From Lewinellaceae bacterium (GTDB lineage: Bacteria > Bacteroidota > Bacteroidia > Chitinophagales > Saprospiraceae): 64,000 nucleotides of DNA. The notes under the pieces were generated by a model. It did no database searches and was not told where the DNA came from. It was given only the letters and a program-made list of their open reading frames with translations. The DNA lies in NCBI GenBank assembly GCA_020636005.1, contig JACJYR010000001.1, forward strand, positions 1 through 64,000, in the 5' to 3' direction. Below are positions 1-9,439 of this stretch, piece after piece. Position 1 is the first letter of the stretch. Every line of letters begins with the position of its first letter. The translations under genes were made by a program, and so were the position numbers.

Positions 1-32
1 GCGGTTCATGGGTAAGCATTCGGTAAACCCCA

Positions 33-783
33 TCACCCTTCAATGCCTTTCACCGGGACCCAATTCACCGGCAACAGTTCATCCAGGCAGGTGAGGGGTT
101 GATCGGGCAGGCGCTGGAGCACATCCCTTAGGTATTCAAAAGGATTGTGGCCGCAGTTGGCTGCGGGGCAGGCGAACGGGTAAACGATGGCGGCCCACTT
201 CGCTCCTTCATGCGAACCGGCAAGCAAATAATTCTTCCGGCCGATGGCTACGGGCCGGATGGCGTTTTCCACCAGGTTGTTGTCTATTTCCAGTTTTCCG
301 TCTTCGGGGCAGCGTTTTGCATGTTTCCACCGGTTGAGGGCATACTGTACGGCCTGGCCGATCTTGCCCTTGGGCAACACCTGGGCTATATTCTCCTGCA
401 ACCAGGCTTCCAGTTCGTCCATGACGGGACGGGCATGCTCCTGGCGGAAGGCCAACCGCTTTTCGGCGTCCACCGGATTGTAAATAAACACGCACTGTTT
501 ACCGCCCGGGTGGTGACCGATTTTAACTCGACACCCAGCAAAACCAGCACCAATTCATGCCAGTTCAGCAGGGTCGATGACCCGTCTTCCAATGTGCGGG
601 GATATTCGAAGGTGCCCTGTTCCAGGCGCTTATAATTCAGGGAGGAGCCATCGCCCTGCCAAAGCAGCAATTTGAGGCGGCCCCGACGGCGGTTCAGAAA
701 TACGTACACATCTCCGGAAGCCGGATCAAGGCCGAGAGATTATTGCGCACCAGCCCACTCAGACCGTCGAAGCTTTTTCGCAT
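33..783 (-). pseudogene. Degenerate IS66-family element: tnpB remnant joined to the C-terminus of the tnpC transposase
   Basis: Positions 33-491 encode the last ~150 residues of an IS66 transposase, recognisable by LEIDNNLVENAIRPVAIGRKN followed by NPFEYLRDVLQRLP. Between those motifs the frame appears scrambled (VYPFACPAANCGHNPF where the family has a VYSLLATCK-like stretch), which suggests compensating small indels. Positions 517-783 encode most of the accessory protein TnpB: MRKSFDGLSGLVRNNL begins at 783, a frameshift near 740 follows, then DVYVFLNRRRGRLKLLLWQGDG. The N-terminal two thirds of tnpC and the end of tnpB are missing, so the element cannot move on its own. The tnpB start abuts a reverse-transcriptase remnant. 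The family assignment is secure from the motifs; the history of deletion and frameshift is inferred. Confidence 0.85.
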
Positions 784-784
784 A

Positions 785-805
785 GCTTGTCCCGAAACCT
801 CGGGA
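785..805 (+). repeat. 21-bp palindromic insert, copy 1
   Basis: This unit carries a TCCCGA...TCGGGA-type palindrome and is the inverted near-copy of the unit at 893-913. It sits exactly at the junction between the reverse-transcriptase remnant and the tnpB remnant. The length is 21 bp, so it adds seven codons without shifting the frame. Confidence 0.6.
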
Positions 806-958
806 GCACACGAACCGGTGCCCCCGTTTTTCCAGTTCCTTGTCCAGTTCATTCAGTAAAATGTTGGACAGCAACGGGCTGAGGGGGCCGCCCCCGAGGA
901 TTCGGGGCAGGCTCTGCGGCGTCCCCTCTGTGCGGGCCTGTACCAATCTGCCTTCCAT
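806..958 (-). pseudogene. Group II intron reverse transcriptase (LtrA-like) fragment
   Basis: Only about 50 residues remain. They run from MEGRLVQARTEGTPQ through GGPLSPLLSNILLNELDKEL to EKRGHRFV, the well-conserved RT block that precedes the catalytic YADD box. YADD and everything after it is lost: the sequence runs directly into tnpB of the IS66 remnant at about 783, where the TATGCG of tnpB resembles the TATGC that would encode the RT 'YA', so a microhomology join is plausible. The coding frame is interrupted, in frame, by a 21-bp palindromic unit between GTPQ and GGPL. No intron RNA domains were recognised. This is a dead fragment. Confidence 0.75.
893..913 (-). repeat. 21-bp palindromic insert, copy 2, in frame within the RT fragment
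   Basis: On the minus strand the unit reads AGCCTGCCCCGAATCCTCGG plus G and splits the otherwise canonical reverse-transcriptase motif GTPQ|GGPLSP with seven extra residues (SLPRILG). Removing exactly these 21 bases restores the family motif, which shows it is an insertion rather than divergence. Confidence 0.7.
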
Positions 959-965
959 AGTTTTT

Positions 966-1123
966 GAGGTGACATCTTTTCGCCTTCGGCAATTTTGAAT
1001 TTCAGCAGAATTTTCAAGGCGAAAAGATGTCACCTCGAAATGGTGCCCACGAGATGGCACCTTTTTGCCTTTGAATTACCTGCTGATAATTTTAATGTAG
1101 AGCAGGCAAAAAGATGTCACCTC
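966..1123. repeat. Two adjacent hairpin repeats sharing the word GAGGTGACATCTTTT
   Basis: Arm 966-986 and arm 1016-1036 are a perfect 21-bp inverted repeat around a 29-nt AT-rich loop. A second, imperfect inverted repeat uses arms at about 1051-1072 and 1103-1123 with the same core (AGGTGACATCTTTTTGCC and its complement with a few changes). Together they form four copies of one word in alternating orientation. The unit could be a small non-autonomous element or the end of the broken intron. No promoter or T-run is evident. Confidence 0.6.
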
Positions 1124-1452
1124 TTTGGTTGTGGCTATGTCACTATATGTTTCAAAAAACGTATTTGGTAGCTGCGTCAACATTTTAGGTTTCAATAAAA
1201 ACCGCTGTGTTCCTTTTATTATAGATAGTCACATTAAAAATTGATTGGAACAAAATCCTAAGTCAAAGATTTTCAATAAAATGACTTCAATGACCAATAA
1301 CTTTTAATGACGATTGTCTATAAAAACTTATTTTCGGCAATATTTGCTATCGGCCAACCGCAAACAGCCAATGGCTAAATGCAATCTTTCAAATGCACGA
1401 CTTGTCCCGGTTTCCGGGAAAACCTGTTAGCGCAAAGTATAAACAGCATTTC
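1124..1452. other. AT-rich spacer without a recognisable gene
   Basis: No convincing reading frame lies on either strand. At about 1345-1378 there is a diverged stretch of the GGCCAAC / AGCCAATGGC words that make up the repeats at 31274 and 61268. The stop codon of the metalloprotease gene is at 1453, and no T-tailed hairpin was found directly after it. Confidence 0.5.
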
Positions 1453-4400
1453 TCACTCCTTCTTGTTCTCCGGTGCCAACGGGTTAGGTACACATACATC
1501 CATAACGGCTTCAAATTCAGCACCCAATTCCACCTCGAAGTCCGGCAGCAGTTCAATGCAGTCTTCTGCGATGAAAATAGCATCATGGCCATTCGGGACG
1601 ACCCCATCGGAAAAAATGTAGTAGGCAGCCTGGTAAATAAAACTTTCAATGCTCCCTTCTATAAATATTGCCGGGGGGCAGTCGTCGTCATTGATGATGG
1701 ATCCTTTCGCCGATAAAACGGTGATCATGCCATTTACGGGATCGGATAAAGTGACGGTAAAGCCTTCGTCAAATTCCGAAAAATCGTCGCCATAAACGTC
1801 TATTGCCAATATTTGGTCATCAGCAGAACCAGCGGGGAAGGTAATGGTACCGCTCGGAAATGAACCGCCAAAATCGTATTCATCGGCAGCGTAAGTGCCA
1901 GAACCGGATACGGCCCAGTTGACGGTGGATGGCATCGCAATGTTTCCTGTACGTTTCACGGTAAAGATAAAATCCGAGTTACTGGTATCTATTTCGGGCT
2001 GGTTGGCATCAGTGGCCTCAATCACAATATTGGCCATGACAGGGGTGGCGATGTTGATGGTATAATCCTCCACCTGGCCCCACGTGGAATTGCCGCACGG
2101 TGTGGCGTTGGGCCCTGCTCCCGTATCGTGCAACCTGACCCGCATCCTCGTATTGCCCAGGGCGGCATTGGCCGGGATGGCAATGTTGCCGCTATGTGGG
2201 CCTGTGCCAGTGGGCGAAATGAAGACCTGTTCGCCTGCATCCGCAAAACTCTGGTTTTGGTTGAAGTCAATCCAGACGATGATCTGATCGGAATTGAACG
2301 GGTTGGAAATAGTGCCTGTAAAGTTATGGGTGGATCCCGGTGCTACCGTGGTGGTAACGGCCGTGAAATCTTCATATCCCGCTGTGCCGGTAGAAGCATT
2401 GTTGATCGTGTTGAACTGCACGTTCGATATCTTTTCATTGGTCGTCTGGTCTGCACCGGCGGCGCAATATGCCGCCGCCGCATCATCATTCTGGATGGTG
2501 CCGGTGGCCGTGGCCGTCGTGATCATCGCATTGACGGGGTTCGACAAAGTGACCGTAAAGCCTTCGTTGGGTTCCACCGTAACATCGCCCGATACGTTGA
2601 CCGTGATGACTTGGGCGGCTCCCGAACCGGCAGGGAAAGTGACCGTGCCGCTGGGAAACGCCCCGCCGAAATCAGCGGCATCGGCAGGGTTGGTACCAGG
2701 GCCGGTGACGGCCCAACTGGCGGAGGATTGGTTGGCGGTGCTGCCTGCCCGTGTCACGGTGAAGGTGAAGGGGGTATTGCCCGCATTGCCTTCTGCCTTG
2801 TTGGCGTCCGTGGCAACAATGGCAAGGGTGGGCGTACCGGTTCCGGCGGTGATGTTGACGGCGTAATCTTCCACTTGTCCCCAGGTGGCGTTGCCGCAGG
2901 GGGTGGTATTAGGCCCTGCCCCCGTATCGTGCAACCTGACCCGCATCCGGGTATTGCCTGCTGTGGCATTGGCCGGAATGGTAATATTGCCACTATGGGG
3001 GCCTGTGCCTGCGGGCGACAGGTAAACCTGTTCCCCTGCGTCCTCAAAATCCTGATCCTGGTTGAAGTCGATCCAAACGACGATCTGGTCGGAGTTGAAA
3101 GGGCTCGAGATGGTGGCGGTAAAGTTGTGCATGGACCCTTGGGCAACGGTGGTGGTTATAGCTGTGAAATCTTCATACCCTGCCGTGCCGGTAGAAGGGT
3201 TGTTGATCGTGTTAAACTGAACATTGGCTATCTTTTCATTGGTAGTCTGGGCTGCGCCGGCCGCACAGTATGCCGCAGCCATATCGTCATTCTGGATGGT
3301 GCCAGTGGCCGCAGCAGTAGTGATCGTCGCATTGACGGGATTCGACAAAGTGACCGTGAAGCCCTCGTTGGGTTCCACCCCCGGATCGCCCGATACGTTC
3401 ACCGTAATGACCTGTGGGGTAGCCGAACCGGCGGGGAAAATGACCGTGCCATTGGGCAGGGCCCCGCCGAAGTCAGCCTCATTGGCAGCGGAGCCGCCGG
3501 AACCCGTTACCGCCCAGTTGGCAGTGGATTGGTTGGCGGTGTTGCCGGTGCGGGTCACGGTAAAGGTGAAAGGGGTATTGCCCGCATTGCCTTCAGCTTT
3601 ATTGGCATCCGTGGCAGCGATGGCGAGGCTGGGCGTGGCGCCTGCATCGTCATTCTGGATGGTGCCTGCGGCCGTGGCTGTGGTAATCGTTGCATTCACA
3701 GGATTGGATAACGTGACGGTAAAGCCCTCGTCCGGTTCTATGGTTGCATCGCCCGAAACATTGACGGTAATGATTTGGTTATCCGCCGAACCGGCAGGGA
3801 AGGTGACCGTGCCGCTGGGCAACGTTCCGCTGAAGTCCGCTGCATCGGCCGGGTTGCCGCCGGAGCCGGTCACCGCCCAGTTGGCAGTGGATTGGTTGGC
3901 CGTGCTGCCCGTCCGTGTCACGGTGAAGGTGAAGGCGGTGTTGCCCGCATTGCCCTCCGCCTTGACGGCATCGGCAGCTGCGATGGCAATGCTCGGCGTG
4001 CCCGCTCCACCGGTGATGGTCAAAGGTTTGAAATTGCCGCTGAACAAAGCGCAGGCCCCACCGCTCAAAATGGCGTCCAGGGTCTGGTTGACCCAGGTGG
4101 CCGGGTTCACCGTGGCGGGGTTCGGGCCGGCGCCGCTGTAGTAGGATGCCCCATATATGTTGTAAGCACCCGCAGCCAATGCCGTAAAATTGGAGGTATT
4201 GCTCACTGCTGCTACCTGGTTGTTGGCGGTATTGACTGCTGCGTAAGTATAGGCGTAATTGGCCCCGGGCCCTGCACCGACCTCGTACACAGCGCCTGGC
4301 CCTGTGAGGTCAAAATTCAGGTTCGCATTACTGCCGTTCAGGGTCCATACCACGAGCTTGTAAGTAGTACAAGCAGTCAATGTTGCGGTAAGCGAAGAAC

Positions 4401-6810
4401 CCCAACTGATGGCCCCTGTCGAATTCGATTTCAGGAAGGTGCCGGCGCAAGGCATGGCCGGATTGTAACCAGCCGCCGTAAAAAGTGAAAAGATGATCTG
4501 GCCACCAGTGGCATTTGAAACGGTATAATCCCCGTTGGTTGACACGGCGAAATCCAGAACCTCATATTTTTCAGTGCCCCAGGGTGTTTGGCAGGTGTTG
4601 CCGCCCGACGTGGTGGCATTGGCAAGCGGCCCGGTTGGGCTGGTGTTCGTAATGTTGATCGCTTTTTGCGTGATAGCGCCGCCAAAGTATTGGTTCAGCC
4701 CCAGGTTCAATCCCGGATCACCTGCCGGGAGGGCTATGGCATTTGCTGGGCAAATGTTGTTGCCAGCAGCCGCACAGGTGGAAGTCACCGTAAAGTTGGC
4801 GTTGGAAATATCAAAAAACACGACACAGGTATTGTCTGCACATTCTACCAAGACCCTTGCCGTGGCGGTATTGGTAACACCGGCAGGAATGGTCACGGCC
4901 TGGTTGCCATCGTTTGGCGTGTTGGCCAACAGGGTATAGGGGTAGGAGTTCCCGCCATCAATGGACAGTTTGATATTGACGTTGTTGCAAAATGCATTCG
5001 TGCCGTTTACGTCCCAGGTAACGTTCGTGTTGTTGCCTGCGGTGAGGTTCTCGCCCCCATTGGGAGCCGTCACCGTAAATGGGCCTGACGCTGAAACAGT
5101 TACCGCAATATCGTTACCGGCAATACCCCCACCGCCGGCTTTGTTGTCCCTGGCCGTCAGCCTGAAGTTCATCGTCCTGGCCACGGAAGGCAGCGCTTCA
5201 AAGCTGGAAGTGTAATTGTTGGCCTTTACTAAATCCAGGTTGGGAAAATACCGGATGGGCAGGCTGGAGGCAGCGTAATTCCTGAACAAGGGTGCTGTGG
5301 TACTCGCAGCTGCAGTGGCGCCGATGAACCCTTGTGTGGGCGTGCCGGCGCCGTCTTCGTCTATTTGTTCCCAGGTAAATGCCAACGCATCGCCATTGAT
5401 ATCCGAACCGGTACCGGTCAGTTTAAAAGGGGTTGACTTGGGGATGGTGTACATCCCGCCGCAGGGGTTCGCATTGACGGTCGGGGGAGTGTTCCCTGTG
5501 GGTGCCGTCGTAGCGCACCCGCCATTTGCCGCAATGTAAGCCAAAGCCTGTTCGAGGCTTTTTGTATGAAAATAATCGCTGCCGCCGCCGCCGGTTATGT
5601 TATTATCGGCCTGGCAGTTGCCCCGGTAGGACATGATGGTGGTGCCGCTGGCGATTTCATAGGCATTGGTGTTGGATATGGCAGCAGTACACGCACCGCC
5701 TGTCCCGTTGAAACTGTGTTCCATCGCAAACTGATGGCCGACTTCATGCCACATGATACCGTTCACCAAAATGGGAAGATTCGAGCCGCCACTCCAGCCC
5801 CGGCCTTTCGCAAGGCCAGTTCCGGCAGGGTCATTACTGCAAACCACGCCCAAACCGGCTACCCCGCTGCCCCCCGATGCCATGGCATGCAGTACATGCC
5901 CCAGGTCATACTGGCCTGCGGTGTAGTGCATGGCCAATGCATTGGCGGCATCACCGGTGCGGTCACCATCCGGATTGAACGGGTCGGTGGCCGGGTTGGT
6001 GTAAATGGCGTTGGTGTTGACGACGCCCGTAAAAGTAATGGCCAGCTCCAGCTCGTATTTGGCGCTGTTGTCGGACACCACCTGGTTGATCCTTGCCTGT
6101 GCGGTGGCCAGGTTGTTGTTCCCGAAATTGGCGTTTTGGTAAAATTCCCCGGTCGTGGCAATGGCCAGTTTATAGGTACGCTTGGTAGCGCCGTTGGCGT
6201 TCAGGTTCATTTCAGGGGCAGCCTGTTGTGAGGCGAACAAGCGTTCCAAATCGTCTTTGAATTCTTCCTTGTTGGGGTCGAAACCACACTCGGTGCCTGA
6301 AAAATTTTGATACTTGTTGTAAAAAACACGGTGCACTTCTGCATCATCGTTGCTCACAGGATCTATGTAATAGCTCCCCTGTTCCGTAAATATCAGGGCA
6401 TGGAGGCCGCCCGGATAAATGACCATGCGGCCATAGGTGCGGTCAGTTTTATTAAAAACCAGGTAGTTTTTGATGGAAGGGTTTGCCATATAAAACTTCT
6501 TCTCCATGACCGGCGACTCCAGCACGTAGTAAGCCGCCTGCGAACCATCCGGCAAGGGCAGGCTCAGGGTGGTTTGATTCGATGCCGACTCGGCGCTCCC
6601 TTCCATTGCCGCACTCAGTAGCGTAATCTTGATGCTCTCCAAATCGAGTGGTACGGTGATGCCAAAAATGGGATCCATTTGGGCATGAACCGTGGCATTG
6701 CCTGCCAGCAAGAACAATAAAATCTGGAAGACAAGCGGTGTCAGGGCAAGCCGGAAACGCGCTGCCAGGCTAAGAATTTCATTGGGTGGAATGGTGAAAT
6801 GTTTTTTCAT
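1453..6810 (-). CDS. Secreted reprolysin-like zinc metalloprotease with Calx-beta and GEVED repeats
   Basis: About 1785 residues. The start at 6810 (MKKHFTIPPNE) is preferred over the longer frame to 7008 because it puts a signal peptide at the N-terminus with probable cleavage after VHAQ. Residues 355-365 are HEVGHQFAMEH, the HExxHxxxxxH zinc site of metzincins, and a Met-turn (IMSY) lies near 392-395, as in the M12B/reprolysin-like family. Next come immunoglobulin-like segments, one beginning TAPNGGENLTAG. The C-terminal half has four Calx-beta domains, each ending in GTIQNDD or similar, interleaved with two GEVED domains (WIDFNQDQDFEDAGEQV; WGQVEDY). The last ~70 residues resemble the 3-coathanger stack domain of Bacteroidota secreted proteins; a classical T9SS type A tail is not evident. 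It probably degrades extracellular protein. The enzyme class is well supported; the substrate is unknown. Confidence 0.88.
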   Translation of the reverse strand: MKKHFTIPPNEILSLAARFRLALTPLVFQILLFLLAGNATVHAQMDPIFGITVPLDLESIKITLLSAAMEGSAESASNQTTLSLPLPDGSQAAYYVLESPVMEKKFYMANPSIKNYLVFNKTDRTYGRMVIYPGGLHALIFTEQGSYYIDPVSNDDAEVHRVFYNKYQNFSGTECGFDPNKEEFKDDLERLFASQQAAPEMNLNANGATKRTYKLAIATTGEFYQNANFGNNNLATAQARINQVVSDNSAKYELELAITFTGVVNTNAIYTNPATDPFNPDGDRTGDAANALAMHYTAGQYDLGHVLHAMASGGSGVAGLGVVCSNDPAGTGLAKGRGWSGGSNLPILVNGIMWHEVGHQFAMEHSFNGTGGACTAAISNTNAYEIASGTTIMSYRGNCQADNNITGGGGSDYFHTKSLEQALAYIAANGGCATTAPTGNTPPTVNANPCGGMYTIPKSTPFKLTGTGSDINGDALAFTWEQIDEDGAGTPTQGFIGATAAASTTAPLFRNYAASSLPIRYFPNLDLVKANNYTSSFEALPSVARTMNFRLTARDNKAGGGGIAGNDIAVTVSASGPFTVTAPNGGENLTAGNNTNVTWDVNGTNAFCNNVNIKLSIDGGNSYPYTLLANTPNDGNQAVTIPAGVTNTATARVLVECADNTCVVFFDISNANFTVTSTCAAAGNNICPANAIALPAGDPGLNLGLNQYFGGAITQKAINITNTSPTGPLANATTSGGNTCQTPWGTEKYEVLDFAVSTNGDYTVSNATGGQIIFSLFTAAGYNPAMPCAGTFLKSNSTGAISWGSSLTATLTACTTYKLVVWTLNGSNANLNFDLTGPGAVYEVGAGPGANYAYTYAAVNTANNQVAAVSNTSNFTALAAGAYNIYGASYYSGAGPNPATVNPATWVNQTLDAILSGGACALFSGNFKPLTITGGAGTPSIAIAAADAVKAEGNAGNTAFTFTVTRTGSTANQSTANWAVTGSGGNPADAADFSGTLPSGTVTFPAGSADNQIITVNVSGDATIEPDEGFTVTLSNPVNATITTATAAGTIQNDDAGATPSLAIAATDANKAEGNAGNTPFTFTVTRTGNTANQSTANWAVTGSGGSAANEADFGGALPNGTVIFPAGSATPQVITVNVSGDPGVEPNEGFTVTLSNPVNATITTAAATGTIQNDDMAAAYCAAGAAQTTNEKIANVQFNTINNPSTGTAGYEDFTAITTTVAQGSMHNFTATISSPFNSDQIVVWIDFNQDQDFEDAGEQVYLSPAGTGPHSGNITIPANATAGNTRMRVRLHDTGAGPNTTPCGNATWGQVEDYAVNITAGTGTPTLAIVATDANKAEGNAGNTPFTFTVTRAGSTANQSSASWAVTGPGTNPADAADFGGAFPSGTVTFPAGSGAAQVITVNVSGDVTVEPNEGFTVTLSNPVNAMITTATATGTIQNDDAAAAYCAAGADQTTNEKISNVQFNTINNASTGTAGYEDFTAVTTTVAPGSTHNFTGTISNPFNSDQIIVWIDFNQNQSFADAGEQVFISPTGTGPHSGNIAIPANAALGNTRMRVRLHDTGAGPNATPCGNSTWGQVEDYTINIATPVMANIVIEATDANQPEIDTSNSDFIFTVKRTGNIAMPSTVNWAVSGSGTYAADEYDFGGSFPSGTITFPAGSADDQILAIDVYGDDFSEFDEGFTVTLSDPVNGMITVLSAKGSIINDDDCPPAIFIEGSIESFIYQAAYYIFSDGVVPNGHDAIFIAEDCIELLPDFEVELGAEFEAVMDVCVPNPLAPENKKE
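2040..3640 (-). repeat. Tandem ~801-bp internal duplication in the metalloprotease gene
   Basis: The GEVED plus Calx-beta unit starting near 2050 recurs near 2851 with the same order of words (GTATAATC-type start, CCCCACGTGG/CCCCAGGTGG, GCCCTGCTCCCGTATCGTGC). The offset of about 801 bp is a multiple of three, so the duplication adds 267 codons in frame. The copies have diverged at many third positions, so the event is not very recent. Confidence 0.7.
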
Positions 6811-7541
6811 TTTCAATATGATTTTAAAATAATGAGGGCGGCTTGAATAAGAGGTTCCCCCGTCAACCACCTGCCGCAATTGGCGGTTGCCGGTATTTGT
6901 CCTATGTGTATTGATGAAGAATGCTACCATACAAGGGATAGCAGTGCGCATACGGCCATTAAGTCCTTGGGCCAAAGCCAACAGCTTTAAGCCATCTGAT
7001 AAAACCATCCGTGTAGTGCAGGAATCAACCTCCTGACCCCCTCAGGAGAAGGGGGCAAAGACAATTCAGGGTAGTGCAGCGACAGCACCCGTAAATTCAC
7101 AAGTTGGTCTCCATGAAGGGGACACCCTGCCTTTTAAAGTGATAATTGATGAACTGAGAATTGATGAAGAGTTGGGGTATTGATTGGATTCGGTTTAGAC
7201 ACACCAACCGATTTTGAGCGCAAAATAATGCGTTTTCCCGCAATTCAGTAGCTTATTCAATCAAAAAAATTTGACTTTCCTTGCCGGGGCCGAATAACAA
7301 TTAAATTTCGACCAGCGCACCGCCAGGTTCCTCCTGATGGATATTTTCGCACCCAATAATCGGTTGTGGTGCGCTTCGAGCATTTGCGGCCATTTGGCGG
7401 CAAACTGTATCCGGTCGCTCTGCGCACTTTGGTTGGGGATTATTCGATCACCCTTACTTCTTACGCTCTCTTGAAATAACGAAGGTTGTTTTGCAAGGTA
7501 ACTATGCAGGAAGGCGAAGGCCCTTTCAGCGATTTCCGGCC

Positions 7542-7610
7542 ACCCTGCTGGCACTGGGTCTGTCCATTAAAAAACAACACCGCTCCTGCCGGTTTGCAAC
7601 CGGCACTACT
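7542..7610 (+). repeat. 69-bp dispersed repeat with REP-like hairpin, copy 1
   Basis: The 69 bases are identical to 9279-9347. The 3' part holds the palindrome TGCCGGTTTGCAACCGGCA. Diverged relatives lie at 7695-7750 and, inverted, at 9440-9505. The form (intergenic, palindromic, paired) resembles REP sequences; no associated RAYT transposase gene is in the window. Confidence 0.85.
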
Positions 7611-7694
7611 ACCTACTTTATTAAAAAGCACAAAACCCTTGGCTGTTTGAAATACTGCTGCTAAATTCGCTATTGGCGCTTTCCTTGATGCATA

Positions 7695-7750
7695 CCTGCT
7701 GGCGCAGGGTCTGCACCCCGAGAAACACGCTCGCCCCTGCCGGTTTTTAT
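7695..7750 (+). repeat. Diverged relative of the 69-bp REP-like repeat
   Basis: It shares the opening CTGCTGGCGCAGGGTCTG and the later GCCCCTGCCGGTTT with the 69-bp repeat, but has lost the second half of the palindrome. Confidence 0.55.
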
Positions 7751-7815
7751 TTGAAGGCCCCGGACCAGCGGGGGCAGCTGTGCTTATTTGATTCATGCAT
7801 CAAAGTCATATCCAA

Positions 7816-9093
7816 CTAAAAATTAAAACCTGCCAATACTGCCAGTGATTTTGTATTCATCCTGATTGCTAAATCATTTGAAATGTCATATGTGTTGGAC
7901 AACCTTACCTCCATGGTCAAATGTTCATTCATAACCTTGGTACAAAGGCCAAGCAATAATCCCTCATTTACTTTTTGGATATTTGCGAATGGAGTATCTT
8001 TTCCATATCTTCCTACGTGGCCATCAAAATAATGAGTTTCGAGGGTCGAGGATTGGCTCGTATAGAGCGCATAGCCAATAGAAACTCCGAAACGCAAAAA
8101 TACCCAGGTTTTCCTTGGAATGAACCGCCACTGTACACTCGTGTTTAAGCGCAAATACGCAGCTTCTATTTGGGTAATATAATGATCCTTGCCCAAGTTT
8201 AAGAAATCTTTGATGTACTGTCCTTTGGCTTTGATTTGTGTATAGTATATCTCATATGCTATCGAAAGTTTTTTTTGTGTGCGGGGAATCATCCACTGAA
8301 ATCCTAATCCAAATGTTGGGCTAAATGTATTGTCAAAATCTGTTTTATTCCAATATTCCTTGTTGCTGTTCATTTTGACAAAGTTGTAGTCAGCGCCGAC
8401 ATAAGCATAGAAATTATTAATACTATTTTCATTTTCAAACAAATAGTCAGGGTCATGACTTAGGCATTTATTGATGGACATGAAGGCTGCCATTAATTGT
8501 TTCTTTTCATATTTTAACTTAAGAATTTGTGGTTTATCCTTTTCATCACAATCTGGGGTTAAATTATAAATTTGAATGCGGTATTGATCATTTACATTGA
8601 TTTGGCGGGAACCTTTAGTGATAAATTCCTTTGTGATCAGTTCCTCCACTTTTCCATCTGTTGTAGCATAGAAGAAATGTGAGCCTTTGCTTCCTCCATT
8701 ATAGTACAGTAAGTCTATTTCACTATCTACTAATACCATCAGAAGTAAGGTATCAGTTTTTAAAATTGGGTAGGGGTTGTCGTCCAGTTTATCCAAAGCA
8801 GTGGGTGATACGTTTAATTGTACAATGGCTCTGCGATACCGTTCCAATTTCTTGTCGGGGCGCAATACTTCGAAAGATGCCATATCTTGATATGTATATT
8901 TTGATTCTTGGCCATTATTGGATTTAAACAGGATGAAACTTGGGTTTTTCTTCCAATTTTGATAATCAATACCCCCAGTTAGGATTTCTCCGTTGAGTTT
9001 GACAATGGTACCTGGTAGGTAGTCTTTTTGGGCAATAATGAAGTTGTAGGCCAGCAATAAGCTGAATACCATGATTAGATTTAGACTGCGCAT
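7816..9093 (-). CDS. Hypothetical exported protein, probable outer-membrane beta-barrel
   Basis: The protein has 425 residues. Residues 1-22 form a signal peptide ending in NFIIAQ. The first half has a short beta-rich region (GTIVKLNGEILTGGIDY) of the kind seen in Bacteroidota envelope proteins that sense or bind ligand. The second half, from about residue 230, alternates hydrophobic and polar residues in amphipathic strands (FYAYVGADYN, PTFGLGFQWMI, VFLRFGVSIGYALY), and the protein ends in phenylalanine (LAVLAGFNF), both typical of outer-membrane barrels. The gene is clearly more AT-rich than its large neighbours. No precise family was recognised and no partner gene is adjacent. Confidence 0.7.
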   Translation of the reverse strand: MRSLNLIMVFSLLLAYNFIIAQKDYLPGTIVKLNGEILTGGIDYQNWKKNPSFILFKSNNGQESKYTYQDMASFEVLRPDKKLERYRRAIVQLNVSPTALDKLDDNPYPILKTDTLLLMVLVDSEIDLLYYNGGSKGSHFFYATTDGKVEELITKEFITKGSRQINVNDQYRIQIYNLTPDCDEKDKPQILKLKYEKKQLMAAFMSINKCLSHDPDYLFENENSINNFYAYVGADYNFVKMNSNKEYWNKTDFDNTFSPTFGLGFQWMIPRTQKKLSIAYEIYYTQIKAKGQYIKDFLNLGKDHYITQIEAAYLRLNTSVQWRFIPRKTWVFLRFGVSIGYALYTSQSSTLETHYFDGHVGRYGKDTPFANIQKVNEGLLLGLCTKVMNEHLTMEVRLSNTYDISNDLAIRMNTKSLAVLAGFNF

Positions 9094-9278
9094 GTTTCAA
9101 ATTGCAATTTATTCGGTAATTTTTTGAATTCAATGGGTGGGTTTTATATTATTATCCGCAAAAGAATTCATGCAAATCTATAAAAAATTTAGGCTCATGA
9201 AGTATTAGGGTGAAAACATTTCTAAATGCTAACTTGTGGTGCAAAATAGCACCCTATGATTGATTTTCCGATTGACGA

Positions 9279-9347
9279 ACCCTGCTGGCACTGGGTCTGT
9301 CCATTAAAAAACAACACCGCTCCTGCCGGTTTGCAACCGGCACTACT
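9279..9347 (+). repeat. 69-bp dispersed repeat with REP-like hairpin, copy 2
   Basis: It is identical over 69 bp to 7542-7610 and lies in the same orientation, on the other side of the beta-barrel gene. With the inverted relative at 9440-9505 it makes a head-to-head pair. The copies bracket the AT-rich gene 7816-9093, which might therefore have arrived or moved as a unit. Confidence 0.85.
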
Positions 9348-9439
9348 GCGACTGTGCTTCAGGGCAAGTGCTATCTTGATAATTGAGCAGCGGTCATTCA
9401 GGCAGCAATAAGAATTGTGTTCTTCGGGAAAGCTGGAGA

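Larger units (their letters stand above)
6811..7815. other. 1-kb spacer with dispersed repeats but no supported gene
   Basis: The short frames here have no family features and overlap the dispersed repeats at 7542-7610 and 7695-7750. The part at 6811-7008 can be read in frame with the metalloprotease but precedes its signal peptide, so it is treated as untranslated. The segment near 6990-7010 carries the phrase AAAACCATCCGTG, also found inside the larger repeats at 31274 and 61268. Confidence 0.5.

Noticed and set aside
2128..3711. Long plus-strand open frame (527 codons) over the metalloprotease repeats
   Set aside because: It is antisense to the Calx-beta/GEVED coding sequence; the length comes from the repeat structure and codon bias of the real gene. 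No family features in its product.
7261..7796. Two overlapping minus-strand frames of about 100 codons
   Set aside because: They run through the REP-like repeats and have no family text or start context.
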